64,000 bases of DNA, from assembly GCF_040881935.1 (NCBI RefSeq), contig NZ_JBBECH010000056.1:1-64000 (forward strand). Reading direction: 5' to 3'. Each line of letters starts with the position of its first letter. Position 1 is the first letter of the stretch. A program made the translations under genes and the position numbers. Below are positions 46,722 through 55,252 of this stretch, piece after piece. The notes under the pieces were generated by a model that was given only the letters and a program-made list of their open reading frames with translations, was not told where the DNA came from and made no database searches. Origin of the DNA: Saccharospirillum sp040881935 (GTDB taxonomy: Bacteria > Pseudomonadota > Gammaproteobacteria > Pseudomonadales > Natronospirillaceae).

Positions 46722-48446
46722 TCAATCTGTGGTTACGCGGTTGACTTCCTCGAGGCTGGTAACGCCGCTGGCCACTTTGACCAGCCCGGATTTGCGCAAA
46801 CTGTTAAAGCCTTCTTGTTCGAAAGCCTTGCCCAACTGTAACGAATTACCCTCTTCCATGATAATGCGGGAGATCGCAGGCGTGATGCGAACCACTTCGT
46901 AAATACCCACTCGCCCTTTATAGCCTTTGGTGCAGTTGCTGCAGCCGACCGGTTTGTACAGGGTAGCATCCTTCAGGATGTCGTCGGTAAAGCCTTCTTT
47001 CTCGAGCACTTCCGCTGGCAGGTCTGCGGGTTGTTTGCAGCTGTTGCACAGTCGGCGGGCGAGTCGCTGGGCAATGATCAGGTTGATGGTGGTGGCCAGG
47101 TTGAATGACGGTACGCCCATGTTCAGCATGCGCGTCAGGGTCTCCGCCGCGCTGTTGGTGTGCAGCGTTGAGAGTACCATGTGACCGGTTTGGGCCGCTT
47201 TAATGGCAATGGCGGCGGTTTCCAGGTCGCGTATCTCCCCCACCATGATGATGTCCGGATCCTGACGCAGGAAAGACCGTAACGCTGTGGTAAAATCGAG
47301 GCCCACTTTATTGTTGACGTTGACCTGGTTAATGCCATCGAGGTTGATCTCTACCGGGTCTTCAGCCGTGGAGATATTGGTGCCCTCCTGGTTAAGAATG
47401 TTGAGGCCGGTATAGAGAGAGACGGTCTTGCCCGAGCCGGTTGGGCCGGTGACCAGAATCATTCCCTGGGGTTTGGACAGCGCGGTCATGTAGAGATCTT
47501 TTTGGTCTTCCTCATAACCCAGTGCATCAATGCCCATTTTTGCAGAGGCGGGGTCCAGAATACGCAGCACGATTTTCTCGCCAAACAGGGTGGGCAGCGA
47601 GTTGACGCGAAAGTCGATGGCCTTGCTTTTGGAGACCTTCAGTTTTATCCGCCCATCCTGGGGGATTCGACGTTCAGAGATATCGAGGTTGGACATGATC
47701 TTTAACCGCGCGGAAAGCTTGGGCGCAAGCCCCAGTGGCGGGTTGGCCATATTCTGCAGAACACCGTCGATCCTGAAGCGTACCCGATAGCTCTTCTCAT
47801 AAGGTTCGAAGTGCAAGTCGGAAGCCCCCTTCTTGATGGCCGACAGCAGCATTTGGTTGATGAAACGCACCACCGGCGCGTCGTCCACGCCGTCTGACGC
47901 ATCGGTGTCTTCATCGTTTTTCTGGGTGTCGACGACATCGAGATCGTCGAGGCCCTGGTCGTCTCCCAGGTCGTCAAAGGCATCTGCGGAGTCGTCGAAC
48001 AGCTTTTCGAGCGCCTGGGTGAGCTTGTCTTCCTCCACCAGCACCGCTTCGACGCTGAGACCGGTATGGAATTTTACTTCGTCGACGGCCGTCAGGTTGG
48101 TGGGGTCCGACACCCCGATAAACAGCCGGGTACCCCGCTTGACCAGAGGGATGATGCGGTGCGCTTGCAGCAGGTTGGCGGTGACCAGATCTTTCGGGGC
48201 GAGATTAAGATCGTAGGCGTTCAGGTCGAAAATGGGCGTACCGAACTCCTCGGACGCAAGCTCCGCTATTTTGCGAGCAGACACCAGGCCGTTCTCGACC
48301 AGGTAGGCCACCATGTTTTTTTGCCCTCTGCTGGCCTCCTGAGTTGCGGTTATTGCCTCCTCTTCGCCCACCAGTTCTTCTCTGACCAGTCGCTTGGCCA
48401 ATCCGCCCAGGGAAACTGCCATAGGAAAGTACCCGGTATTCATCAT
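46722..48446 (-). CDS. pilB: Type IV pilus assembly ATPase PilB
   Basis: Extension motor. It has 574 residues. An N-terminal N1/N2 region ends in a very acidic stretch (about 150-190). Walker A is GPTGSGKTVSLY, Walker B is PDIIMVGEIRDLETAA, and HMVLSTLHTNSAAET is the His box. A four-cysteine zinc site is near the C-terminus (LCNSCKQ and CSNCTKGY). ATG at 48446 or 48443, with AGGGG upstream. It is divergent from pilA. Confidence 0.96.
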   Translation of the reverse strand: MMNTGYFPMAVSLGGLAKRLVREELVGEEEAITATQEASRGQKNMVAYLVENGLVSARKIAELASEEFGTPIFDLNAYDLNLAPKDLVTANLLQAHRIIPLVKRGTRLFIGVSDPTNLTAVDEVKFHTGLSVEAVLVEEDKLTQALEKLFDDSADAFDDLGDDQGLDDLDVVDTQKNDEDTDASDGVDDAPVVRFINQMLLSAIKKGASDLHFEPYEKSYRVRFRIDGVLQNMANPPLGLAPKLSARLKIMSNLDISERRIPQDGRIKLKVSKSKAIDFRVNSLPTLFGEKIVLRILDPASAKMGIDALGYEEDQKDLYMTALSKPQGMILVTGPTGSGKTVSLYTGLNILNQEGTNISTAEDPVEINLDGINQVNVNNKVGLDFTTALRSFLRQDPDIIMVGEIRDLETAAIAIKAAQTGHMVLSTLHTNSAAETLTRMLNMGVPSFNLATTINLIIAQRLARRLCNSCKQPADLPAEVLEKEGFTDDILKDATLYKPVGCSNCTKGYKGRVGIYEVVRITPAISRIIMEEGNSLQLGKAFEQEGFNSLRKSGLVKVASGVTSLEEVNRVTTD

Positions 48447-48634
48447 GAAGGGCCCCTAGCTTAGACAATATGGCCGGAGAGTTGAATGGCCGGGCGGTTA
48501 AATGAGTGAATCATTTACCCGGGGTGACAAAAAGCGTCACTTCGTGCTGACTTTCCGTGGCCTGGCTGTGACGCCGGTCACTTCGCAGGGGTGACCGGGG
48601 GGTTGAGGGCGCCCGGGGGAAAGAGCGGGCGCGC

Positions 48635-48665
48635 TAACGGGAGTGTTAACGGGCCTATTAACGGG
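48635..48665. promoter_or_regulatory. TAACGGG direct repeats upstream of pilA
   Basis: TAACGGG occurs at 48635, 48647 and 48659, with an exact 12-base period. They end 33 bases before the -24 element. Their place suits an activator or accessory site. They are not the known PilR half-site. Confidence 0.5.
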
Positions 48666-48698
48666 CTAGTCAAAGGAGTTTCCGGGCCAGATCCTGTT

Positions 48699-48715
48699 TT
48701 GGCACGCCCTGTGCT
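48699..48715 (+). promoter_or_regulatory. Sigma-54 promoter of pilA
   Basis: TTGGCACG followed by TGCT, with GG (48701-48702) and GC (48713-48714) exactly ten bases apart, the sigma-54 spacing. It differs from the consensus -12 element at one base (GTGC for TTGC). PilA genes of Pseudomonas are driven by sigma-54 and PilSR; pilSR is not in this window. Confidence 0.75.
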
Positions 48716-48811
48716 TAGGATAAAAGGCAGGCGGACTCATCCAGCAAAATAATGAGTTCACAACAAAGATAAAGTCACAACACAGTATGTGACGTTCGAG
48801 GAGCTCCAAAC

Positions 48812-49252
48812 ATGAAGAAGCAACAGGGTTTTACATTGATTGAATTGATGATCGTGGTCGCGATCATCGGCATTCTGGCGGCCATCGCCATTCCCCAGTA
48901 CCAGGACTATATCGCGAGTACTCAAACCACTCGGGCCTATGGTGAGATTTCAGCCCTGAGAACGGAAGTGGAAGAGAACCTTTTGAGTGGTAATACCGAT
49001 TTTACTGGCGACAGTTTGGGCTATGTTGGCTCTAATATGGTTAATCCTGACTATGTAGGGACGTACGATGCCAGTACGTTTGGTCTGGATGCAGGGTATA
49101 ACTCAACCAGTCAGGAAACCATACTGGCCGTCGAAATGGGTGGTGAGGCTGCCTCGGTTGTACAGGGGGGTGTTATTACTCTAACCCGCAGCAGTGCAGG
49201 TGCCTGGTCATGTGCCTGGAGTCTTGGCAGTTATAACCCGAAAGGCTGTTAA
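48812..49252 (+). CDS. pilA: Type IV major pilin PilA
   Basis: 146 residues. The leader MKKQQG is cut before Phe7, and Glu5 of the mature pilin is in FTLIELMIVV. The hydrophobic helix is FTLIELMIVVAIIGILAAIA. The globular domain ends with a disulfide loop between the cysteines in WSCAWSLGSYNPKGC, the last residue of the protein. GAGGAGCTCC lies upstream of ATG. It is processed by PilD and assembled by PilB/PilC, coded divergently. A terminator follows. Confidence 0.95.
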   Translation: MKKQQGFTLIELMIVVAIIGILAAIAIPQYQDYIASTQTTRAYGEISALRTEVEENLLSGNTDFTGDSLGYVGSNMVNPDYVGTYDASTFGLDAGYNSTSQETILAVEMGGEAASVVQGGVITLTRSSAGAWSCAWSLGSYNPKGC

Positions 49253-49277
49253 TTTTCAGTCATTATGAAATGCAATA

Positions 49278-49303
49278 AGCCCCTTGTCAGGGGCTTTTTT
49301 TTT
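49278..49303 (+). terminator. pilA terminator
   Basis: Stem AGCCCC (49278-49283) / GGGGCT (49290-49295), then nine T. It separates pilA from the PglL-type gene, which therefore probably has its own promoter. Confidence 0.9.
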
Positions 49304-49466
49304 GACAGATTCCTGGAATCTATTTTGTCCATTTATGCAATAGCCGCAGAATATGTTGATCTTGGATGATGGTCCGTGTGTGACGCTCGTACGGGTGTGA
49401 TTCGGTGGTAACCGGCTGAACCTGTTATAAGGTAACCCTTTTCGGTATTTGAGGGCGGGAATACAA

Positions 49467-51230
49467 GTGAAGAAATTATGGTATAGGTTGGGGTTGGACA
49501 ATGCTGGTGGCCGTTTGGCATTAGCACTGGTGCTGGTCTTTTTATTGGCGATGCACATACCCACCCCCAATATGGATGGCACCGGCCTGGTTATGGCGTT
49601 CAATGTTATTTCTCTGGCCATTCTGGTGCCTTGTCTGTGCTGGGCCTATGTCTCGGTGTTTGGCCAGGCCAGTCTGGCCATCGACCGTGCCGTGCTGCTG
49701 ATTATTGGTCTGGCGGTGGTATTGACGGTGCCCATGGCGTTCGCTACGGATTTTGATGACATCACGCAGCGCATCGTCGGCTTGTGGTTGGGGGTCGCCT
49801 TGCTGGTGATCCTGTACCAGCAACACACCCTCGGCAAGGAGCAGGTGGTGGCGCTGGTGGTGGCCAGCACCCTGCTCGAGGCCTTGCTCGGCTGGTTTCA
49901 GGTGCTGTATTTTTATGAGCATGGCTTTCTGGCCTATAAGGACAGCAGCCGCCCCAGCGGGGTCTTTCAGCAGGTCAATGTGCTGGCCTCTTACGTCGCG
50001 ACCGGCATCGCCGCCTCGGCCTGGCTGGCCTGTTACAGCTCTGGCCGGTTTTTCCGGGGGCTGTCGTACCTGATGGCGGTTGTCGGCCCGGGCATCCTGT
50101 TCATGATCTTGTCTCGCGCTGCCTTTGTCGGCCTGGCGGTTTCGGTGGTGTTCATCGGCGTTTTTTATTGGCGGGCCGAGGCCAGGAACCTGCTGTCCCG
50201 CTGGTGGCTCGCGCTGCTGTCTGGCGTGTCGGTTGGCATTATGATGCTGTGGTACCGCAACGCGACCGGCGCCTCGCCGCGCGATATCGAACAGGTTCTG
50301 ACCCCGGGCAAGCGTCTTTACGACTATGGCCACAGCCTGTGGATGATATGGCAGAAACCCTGGGGCGGGTGGGGCTACGGTAATTTTGACTCGGCGTTTC
50401 TGTATTCGTGGGCGCAACGCAGTGCCGCTGGCGAGTTGCCAGGGTCGGTGTCCCGGCGCCTGCACCATCCGCATAATGAGCTGCTGTTGTGGGGCGTGGA
50501 AGGTGGCCTGCCGCTGATGTTGCTGATCGTTCTGGTGATGACGCTGCTGATTGTCTGGATCTTCCGGTCGCAACAGCAGAGCGCCTGGCTCAGCCTGGCG
50601 TTGCTCGCGCCGCTGGCCGTGCACGCCATGCTCGAGTACCCGTTTTATGCCTCGATCGTGCATTGGTTTGCCTTTATTCTGTTGCTCTGGGTGGCGCTCG
50701 ATGGCGCGTCCGCGAAGCGCAGGGTGCGCATTCCGGTAAAGGATGCCTGGCGCCTGCTGGCCGCGCTGCTGGTGCCCGTCAGTCTGGTGTTTTTTGTGAC
50801 CGCCTATCAGTCTTCGAACGTTCTGGAGCGGATCTACAATGACCCCGAAGCCGCTAAGCGCAACCAGGAACTGTCGAACATTACCAACCCCTTCGTGCTT
50901 GGCGATTACCGCAACCTGGCACTGACCACCTTTTATCTCGACTACGCCATGGCCCTGGGCGTCGAATCGGTGGCCCGGGCGGCCCTGTCCGACGCGCAAC
51001 ACCTGGTTCGGCAAGATCCGAACCAGGTGTTGCTGGTCAACATAATAGCGGCGCATGTCACCCTGGGGAACACGGCCGAGGCCGAGGAGTTTTACCTCCT
51101 GGGTGCCTCGGCTTACGATGGCATCGCGCCGTTCGACCAGCCCCGGGAACTGTCCGAGTTCCGGTATGCCGGGTCGCGGTTCCGGTTAACCGCAAGCCCG
51201 GCGAGTTCGGCTTTCCGGATGGTGCCCTAG
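49467..51230 (+). CDS. PglL/TfpO-type protein O-oligosaccharyltransferase (Wzy_C domain)
   Basis: 587 residues from the GTG at 49467, which has GAGGG upstream; TTG at 49449 is an alternative. About ten to twelve membrane helices. PSGVFQQVNVLASYVATG matches the PglL N-terminal signature, and HHPHNELLLWGVEGGLPLML is the Wzy_C motif with the catalytic histidine region. A soluble C-terminal part from about 460 has a tetratricopeptide-like end. Such enzymes next to pilA transfer lipid-linked glycan to pilin. An O-antigen ligase or polymerase is possible but less likely given the place. Confidence 0.85.
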   Translation: MKKLWYRLGLDNAGGRLALALVLVFLLAMHIPTPNMDGTGLVMAFNVISLAILVPCLCWAYVSVFGQASLAIDRAVLLIIGLAVVLTVPMAFATDFDDITQRIVGLWLGVALLVILYQQHTLGKEQVVALVVASTLLEALLGWFQVLYFYEHGFLAYKDSSRPSGVFQQVNVLASYVATGIAASAWLACYSSGRFFRGLSYLMAVVGPGILFMILSRAAFVGLAVSVVFIGVFYWRAEARNLLSRWWLALLSGVSVGIMMLWYRNATGASPRDIEQVLTPGKRLYDYGHSLWMIWQKPWGGWGYGNFDSAFLYSWAQRSAAGELPGSVSRRLHHPHNELLLWGVEGGLPLMLLIVLVMTLLIVWIFRSQQQSAWLSLALLAPLAVHAMLEYPFYASIVHWFAFILLLWVALDGASAKRRVRIPVKDAWRLLAALLVPVSLVFFVTAYQSSNVLERIYNDPEAAKRNQELSNITNPFVLGDYRNLALTTFYLDYAMALGVESVARAALSDAQHLVRQDPNQVLLVNIIAAHVTLGNTAEAEEFYLLGASAYDGIAPFDQPRELSEFRYAGSRFRLTASPASSAFRMVP

Positions 51231-51320
51231 GAGCCTGTACGCAAAGACAGTGACGGTGCGCTTCGCATTTGCCGGGAGCCAATGCTAACCTGACCGCCCA
51301 CACAACGACGGAGAGCCTAC

Positions 51321-52145
51321 ATGACTTTTCTTGCCGCCCTTCTGGCCTGGCTGGTGTCACTGAGCCTGACCGGAAGCCGGATGCCGGGCCGGGGCCAGGT
51401 GCCTGCGCTGATCAGCCGGGTGGTTGCGCGCCTGGGTGGCAGTACCTGGGTGTACTGCCTGGTGCTGGCCCTGCCGGTGGTTGTGCTGGCGGCTATTCTG
51501 CACGGGCTCGACCACTGGCTGGTGACGTTTCTGGTCGGCCTGGGCAGCCTGGTGCTGGTGTTTGGCCCGGGCGACCAGGCCGACCAGCTCAAGCCTTATC
51601 GCCAGTACCAGCAAGACGATGATGCCGACCGGGCTTATGAGCTGGCGGTTGATACCTTTGACCTGCCGGCAGGGCTCTACGAAGGTGGTGCCGCCCAAAT
51701 GGACGAGGCGTTAAAGCTGAGCCTGGCGTACCAGTTGCTGGAGCGTTTCTTCGTTGCCCTGTTCTGGTTTGTCGCCTTTGGTGCGCCCGGGGTACTGCTG
51801 GTGGTGTTGGTGCGACATGCCCGGTCAGTGCTGTTGCAGCTGCCTGCAGAATCCAGCGCTGCTGCTTCGCTGGCTGTTCAGGTGCACCATGCCATTAACT
51901 GGATTCCGGCCCGGCTGCTGACGCTATCGCTGGCGCTGGTGGGCGATTTTTCCCAGAGTTTTGCCATCTGGCTGCGGCGTATCCGGGATTTTGAGCTGGC
52001 TGACCGGGCGTTGCTGGAAACCTCATTAAAGGTCTCTCTCCCCGAAAACCAGGACGCCCAGCGGCCAGAAGATGTACTGGCGCTGATTAAGCGCGCTCAG
52101 GTTTTGTGGATGGTGGTGATCGCTCTGGCGACAATTTTCGGGTAA
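51321..52145 (+). CDS. ampE: AmpE-family membrane protein
   Basis: 274 residues with about four membrane segments. The conserved part is LAYQLLERFFVALFWFVAFGAPGVLLVVLVRHA. The C-terminal half includes HHAINWIPARLLTLSLALVGDF. AmpE is a possible sensor linked to the AmpD-AmpR beta-lactamase system, with a related CobD/CbiB-type fold. The partner ampD, normally just upstream, is missing from this stretch, as is nadC. Position after the pil genes matches the ancestral nadC-ampD-ampE site. Confidence 0.88.
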   Translation: MTFLAALLAWLVSLSLTGSRMPGRGQVPALISRVVARLGGSTWVYCLVLALPVVVLAAILHGLDHWLVTFLVGLGSLVLVFGPGDQADQLKPYRQYQQDDDADRAYELAVDTFDLPAGLYEGGAAQMDEALKLSLAYQLLERFFVALFWFVAFGAPGVLLVVLVRHARSVLLQLPAESSAAASLAVQVHHAINWIPARLLTLSLALVGDFSQSFAIWLRRIRDFELADRALLETSLKVSLPENQDAQRPEDVLALIKRAQVLWMVVIALATIFG

Positions 52146-52290
52146 CCCTGCCCGCCATTCATACCCCTTTATTGCCATTTATTATCGCCGCCATAGCGCG
52201 GCCGGGGTTGATTTGGCGGGTGAAACCACCATCCTTAGCGCAGTTTGAATGTATCGCATCAACCCTTCGTTTTTAGTGGATATACAGTCT

Positions 52291-53250
52291 ATGAGCACTC
52301 AGCATCACGAATTGATCATTCTGGGCTCTGGCCCGGCAGGATACACAGCGGCCGTTTATGCGGCACGGGCCAATCTGAAACCGGTGCTGATCACCGGTAT
52401 GCAGATGGGGGGTCAGCTGACCACCACCACAGAAGTTGAAAACTGGCCAGGTGGCCATGCGGAGTTGCAAGGGCCGCAGTTGATGGAAGAAATGAAGGCT
52501 CATGCCGAGCGGTTCAATACTGAGATCATTTTCGACCATATTCACACCACCGATCTGGCCAAACCGCCGTTTACGCTGGTGGGTGATCAGGGTACTTACA
52601 CCTGCGATGCGCTGATCATCAGCACCGGTGCCAGTGCCCGTTACCTGGGTCTGACTAGCGAAGATGCGTTTAAGGGTAAAGGGGTCTCCGCCTGTGCGAC
52701 CTGCGATGGCTTCTTCTACCGCAATAAAGAAGTCAGTGTGATCGGGGGTGGTAACACGGCGGTTGAAGAGGCGTTGTATCTGTCGAACATCGCCAGCAAG
52801 GTGCATGTGATCCACCGTCGCGACAGCTTCCGTTCCGAGAAGATTCTGGCCGACCGCCTGATGGATAAAGTGCAGGAAGGCAAGGTCGTACTGCACTGGA
52901 ACCGTACGCTGGATGAGGTGTTGGGCGACGAGATGGGCGTAACCGGTATTCGCATCAGGAATACGCAAAATGAAGAAACCGAAGAACTGAAGCTGGATGG
53001 CGTGTTCGTGGCAATTGGCCACACGCCGAATACCCAGATCTTTGAAGGTCAGCTGGATATGGCGGGCGGTTACATCAAGGTCAAATCAGGTCTGGAAGGC
53101 AATGCGATGGCTACCAGTGTGCCGGGTGTGTTTGCCTCCGGTGACGTGATGGACCATGTGTACCGGCAAGCGATAACCTCAGCCGGTACTGGCTGTATGG
53201 CGGCGCTGGATGCGGAAAAGTATCTGGATAATCTGAAGCACGCTGGCTGA
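52291..53250 (+). CDS. trxB: Thioredoxin-disulfide reductase
   Basis: NADPH- and FAD-dependent reduction of thioredoxin. It has 319 residues. The FAD motif is IILGSGPAGYTAAVYAARA, the redox pair CATC is at C135/C138, and the NADPH motif is VIGGGNTAVEEALYL. GVFASGDVMDHVYRQAITSAGTG closes the FAD domain. The start at MSTQHHEL (52291) is family-like; 14 upstream codons are open. No operon partner. Confidence 0.97.
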   Translation: MSTQHHELIILGSGPAGYTAAVYAARANLKPVLITGMQMGGQLTTTTEVENWPGGHAELQGPQLMEEMKAHAERFNTEIIFDHIHTTDLAKPPFTLVGDQGTYTCDALIISTGASARYLGLTSEDAFKGKGVSACATCDGFFYRNKEVSVIGGGNTAVEEALYLSNIASKVHVIHRRDSFRSEKILADRLMDKVQEGKVVLHWNRTLDEVLGDEMGVTGIRIRNTQNEETEELKLDGVFVAIGHTPNTQIFEGQLDMAGGYIKVKSGLEGNAMATSVPGVFASGDVMDHVYRQAITSAGTGCMAALDAEKYLDNLKHAG

Positions 53251-53262
53251 GACAGGTGTTGC

Positions 53263-53292
53263 CGGGTTTGCGCTTTCGCGCAAACCCGTTAA
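53263..53292. terminator. Bidirectional terminator between trxB and minE
   Basis: Stem CGGGTTTGCG (53263-53272) / CGCAAACCCG (53279-53288), a 10-bp perfect stem. Both genes converge here. T-content after the stem is weak on the plus strand and moderate on the minus strand. Confidence 0.7.
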
Positions 53293-53301
53293 TAACCCGC
53301 T

Positions 53302-53556
53302 TTACTTGGGCAGGTTAACGTTCACTTCCAGAATTGAATAATTCCCTTCTTCATTAATATCGACCTGAAGCTGTTCCGGGCCGATGTCGACGTATTTTCG
53401 AATCACATCCATGATGTCGCGCTGCAGCGCGGGCAGGTAATCCGGTGCGTTGCGCTGGTGGCGTTCGTGAGCGACGATAACCTTAAGCCGCTCTTTGGCG
53501 ATATGGGCGGATTTGGGCGTAGTGCTGTTGTCCCTGAACAGGTCAAAAATCGACAT
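53302..53556 (-). CDS. minE: Cell division topological specificity factor MinE
   Basis: 84 residues. The start at MSIFDLFRDN (53556) gives the amphipathic membrane-targeting helix; the longer open frame upstream is minD sequence. The MinD-contact segment is AKERLKVIVAHER. The protein drives the pole-to-pole oscillation of MinC and MinD. It starts one base after the minD stop (TGA G ATG). Confidence 0.96.
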   Translation of the reverse strand: MSIFDLFRDNSTTPKSAHIAKERLKVIVAHERHQRNAPDYLPALQRDIMDVIRKYVDIGPEQLQVDINEEGNYSILEVNVNLPK

Positions 53557-53557
53557 C

Positions 53558-54367
53558 TCAGCCTCCAAATACGCGTTGCAGAAAGCCTCTGCGCTGGGCT
53601 TCGAGAAAACGGTGCGGTTTGTCTTCGCCCAGAAACCGGTCGACCGTATCCAGATAGGCCTGGCCGGCATCGCTTTTCTCGTCCAGTACCACGGGCATGC
53701 CTTTGTTGGAGGCATTCAGCACCGCCTGGCTTTCCGGAATGATGCCAAGCAGCGGAATGGCCAGTATTTCTTCGATATCCGGTATATCGAGCATGTCGCC
53801 CCGGGCGACACGCTGGGGGTCGAAGCGGGTGATCAGCAGGTGCTCACGGACGGGTGGCTGGTTGGTTTCAGCCCGGTAGCTTTTGCTTTGCAGTATGCCC
53901 AGAATTCGGTCTGAATCCCGAACCGAGGAGACTTCCGGGTTGGTGACGACGATGGCTTCATCGGCATAATACAGCGCCATCTGGGCGCCCTGTTCGATAC
54001 CGGCGGGTGAATCGCAGACAATGTAGTCGAACTTTTCGGCCAGGTCGTCGAGTACTTTTTTAACGCCTTCTTTGGTCAGGGCGTCTTTATCCCGGGTTTG
54101 GGAGGCGGGCAATATGTAGAGGTTGTCGCAACGTTTATCTTTGATCAGGGCCTGGTTGAGGCTGGCTTCCTGCTGGAGGACATTGACGAAATCGAACACC
54201 ACTCGGCGCTCGCAGTTCATGATGATATCGAGGTTGCGCAGGCCGATGTCAAAGTCGATAACAACGGTTTTGTGGCCGCGCAACGCCAGGCCCATACTGA
54301 TGGCGGCACTGGAGGTGGTTTTACCAACGCCGCCCTTACCTGAGGTGATGACAACGATCTTTGCCAA
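53558..54367 (-). CDS. minD: Septum-site determining ATPase MinD
   Basis: 269 residues. The deviant Walker A is SGKGGVGKTTSSAA with the signature lysine. ITRFDPQRVARGDM and the C-terminal amphipathic helix (EAQRRGFLQRVFGG) provide membrane binding. It recruits MinC. It is separated from minC by about 200 bases, more than usual, and coupled to minE. Confidence 0.97.
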   Translation of the reverse strand: MAKIVVITSGKGGVGKTTSSAAISMGLALRGHKTVVIDFDIGLRNLDIIMNCERRVVFDFVNVLQQEASLNQALIKDKRCDNLYILPASQTRDKDALTKEGVKKVLDDLAEKFDYIVCDSPAGIEQGAQMALYYADEAIVVTNPEVSSVRDSDRILGILQSKSYRAETNQPPVREHLLITRFDPQRVARGDMLDIPDIEEILAIPLLGIIPESQAVLNASNKGMPVVLDEKSDAGQAYLDTVDRFLGEDKPHRFLEAQRRGFLQRVFGG

Positions 54368-54571
54368 GATGACGATTCCTTTTTACGTTAAACAGTTGGC
54401 TGAAACAGCTTCGGCGGGATTATCCGCTTTTTTACCGGCACCGGCCAATCTATCTCAGCGATACAGTTCTGAATTTGAATGCCTGCCAGTGTCGCAGAGG
54501 CTGACTGCCGCCTGCAAGTGAGGTTGATTAACCCTGCACCCGTCACTTAATTTTGCGGTTTATAGCTGCCT

Positions 54572-55252
54572 TTAAAACTGCTCGATCACCAGTTGGTCGT
54601 TTTCCAGTCTTACCCGGGTGGGTCGATTGGGCTCTGCGTTTAAATCGTCCCGAACCTGATAGTTACCGGCAATGGCCAGCAAATCCGCATCCAGGTTCTG
54701 GCAGACAATTTCCGCCAGTGTATCGCCTTGCACGCCAGCCATAGCACGACCACGCAGGGCGCCATAGACGTGAATGCTACCGTCGGCGATTACCTCGGCG
54801 CCGGAACTGACCTGGTTCATAATCAGCAAGTGGGCACCACGCGCATATACTTGCTGACCTGAACGAACGGGCTGGCGGATCACCTGGGTTTCCAGCCCTG
54901 CTGGCGCCGAATCAGCCTTGTTGGCTCGTGCTGCCCGGTCTTTGTCGTCAACCCAGGCCAGGTTGAAGCGTTCACACCAGGGGGTGAGTGCCTCTTTCGG
55001 GCCAGCCAGGGCAAATACGACCAGGCGCTGTTCGCGAGCGAAGTCCAGCATCTGTTGCAGGGTGCTATCGTTCAGCTCGGCAAGCACGGCGCCTACATCA
55101 AGTGCCACTGGGGCCCGGTTGAACAGAGCGGGTGCCTGTTCCAGTTTGTCAGTCAGTCTCTGCGTGAAACTTGCCAGGTCGAGGTGATCTATGATCAGTC
55201 GCTGAATGGGCAGCATGCGAGCGCGCACGGTCAGGGGCTTGGTTTCAGTCAT
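54572..55252 (-). CDS. minC: Septum-site determining protein MinC
   Basis: 226 residues. The N-terminal FtsZ-inhibiting domain covers 1-105. A linker follows, then the beta-helix domain starting at VIRQPVRSGQQVYARGAHLL with SSGAEVIADGSIHVYGALRGRAMAG, which binds MinD and the FtsZ tail. The ATG at 55252 directly abuts the stop of the upstream regulator gene with no spacer. Usually minC is next to minD only. Confidence 0.96.
   Translation of the reverse strand: MTETKPLTVRARMLPIQRLIIDHLDLASFTQRLTDKLEQAPALFNRAPVALDVGAVLAELNDSTLQQMLDFAREQRLVVFALAGPKEALTPWCERFNLAWVDDKDRAARANKADSAPAGLETQVIRQPVRSGQQVYARGAHLLIMNQVSSGAEVIADGSIHVYGALRGRAMAGVQGDTLAEIVCQNLDADLLAIAGNYQVRDDLNAEPNRPTRVRLENDQLVIEQF

Larger units (their letters stand above)
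48447..48811. other. Divergent pilB / pilA control region
   Basis: 365 bp without a gene. It contains five GTGAC/GTCAC half-sites (48524, 48536, 48568, 48577, 48591), three TAACGGG direct repeats (48635-48665) and a sigma-54 promoter (48699-48715) facing pilA. Confidence 0.65.

Noticed and set aside
49542..51056. 504-codon minus-strand frame opposite the PglL-type gene
   Set aside because: Very rich in Gln, His and Arg, typical of an antisense shadow of a Leu/Val-rich membrane protein.
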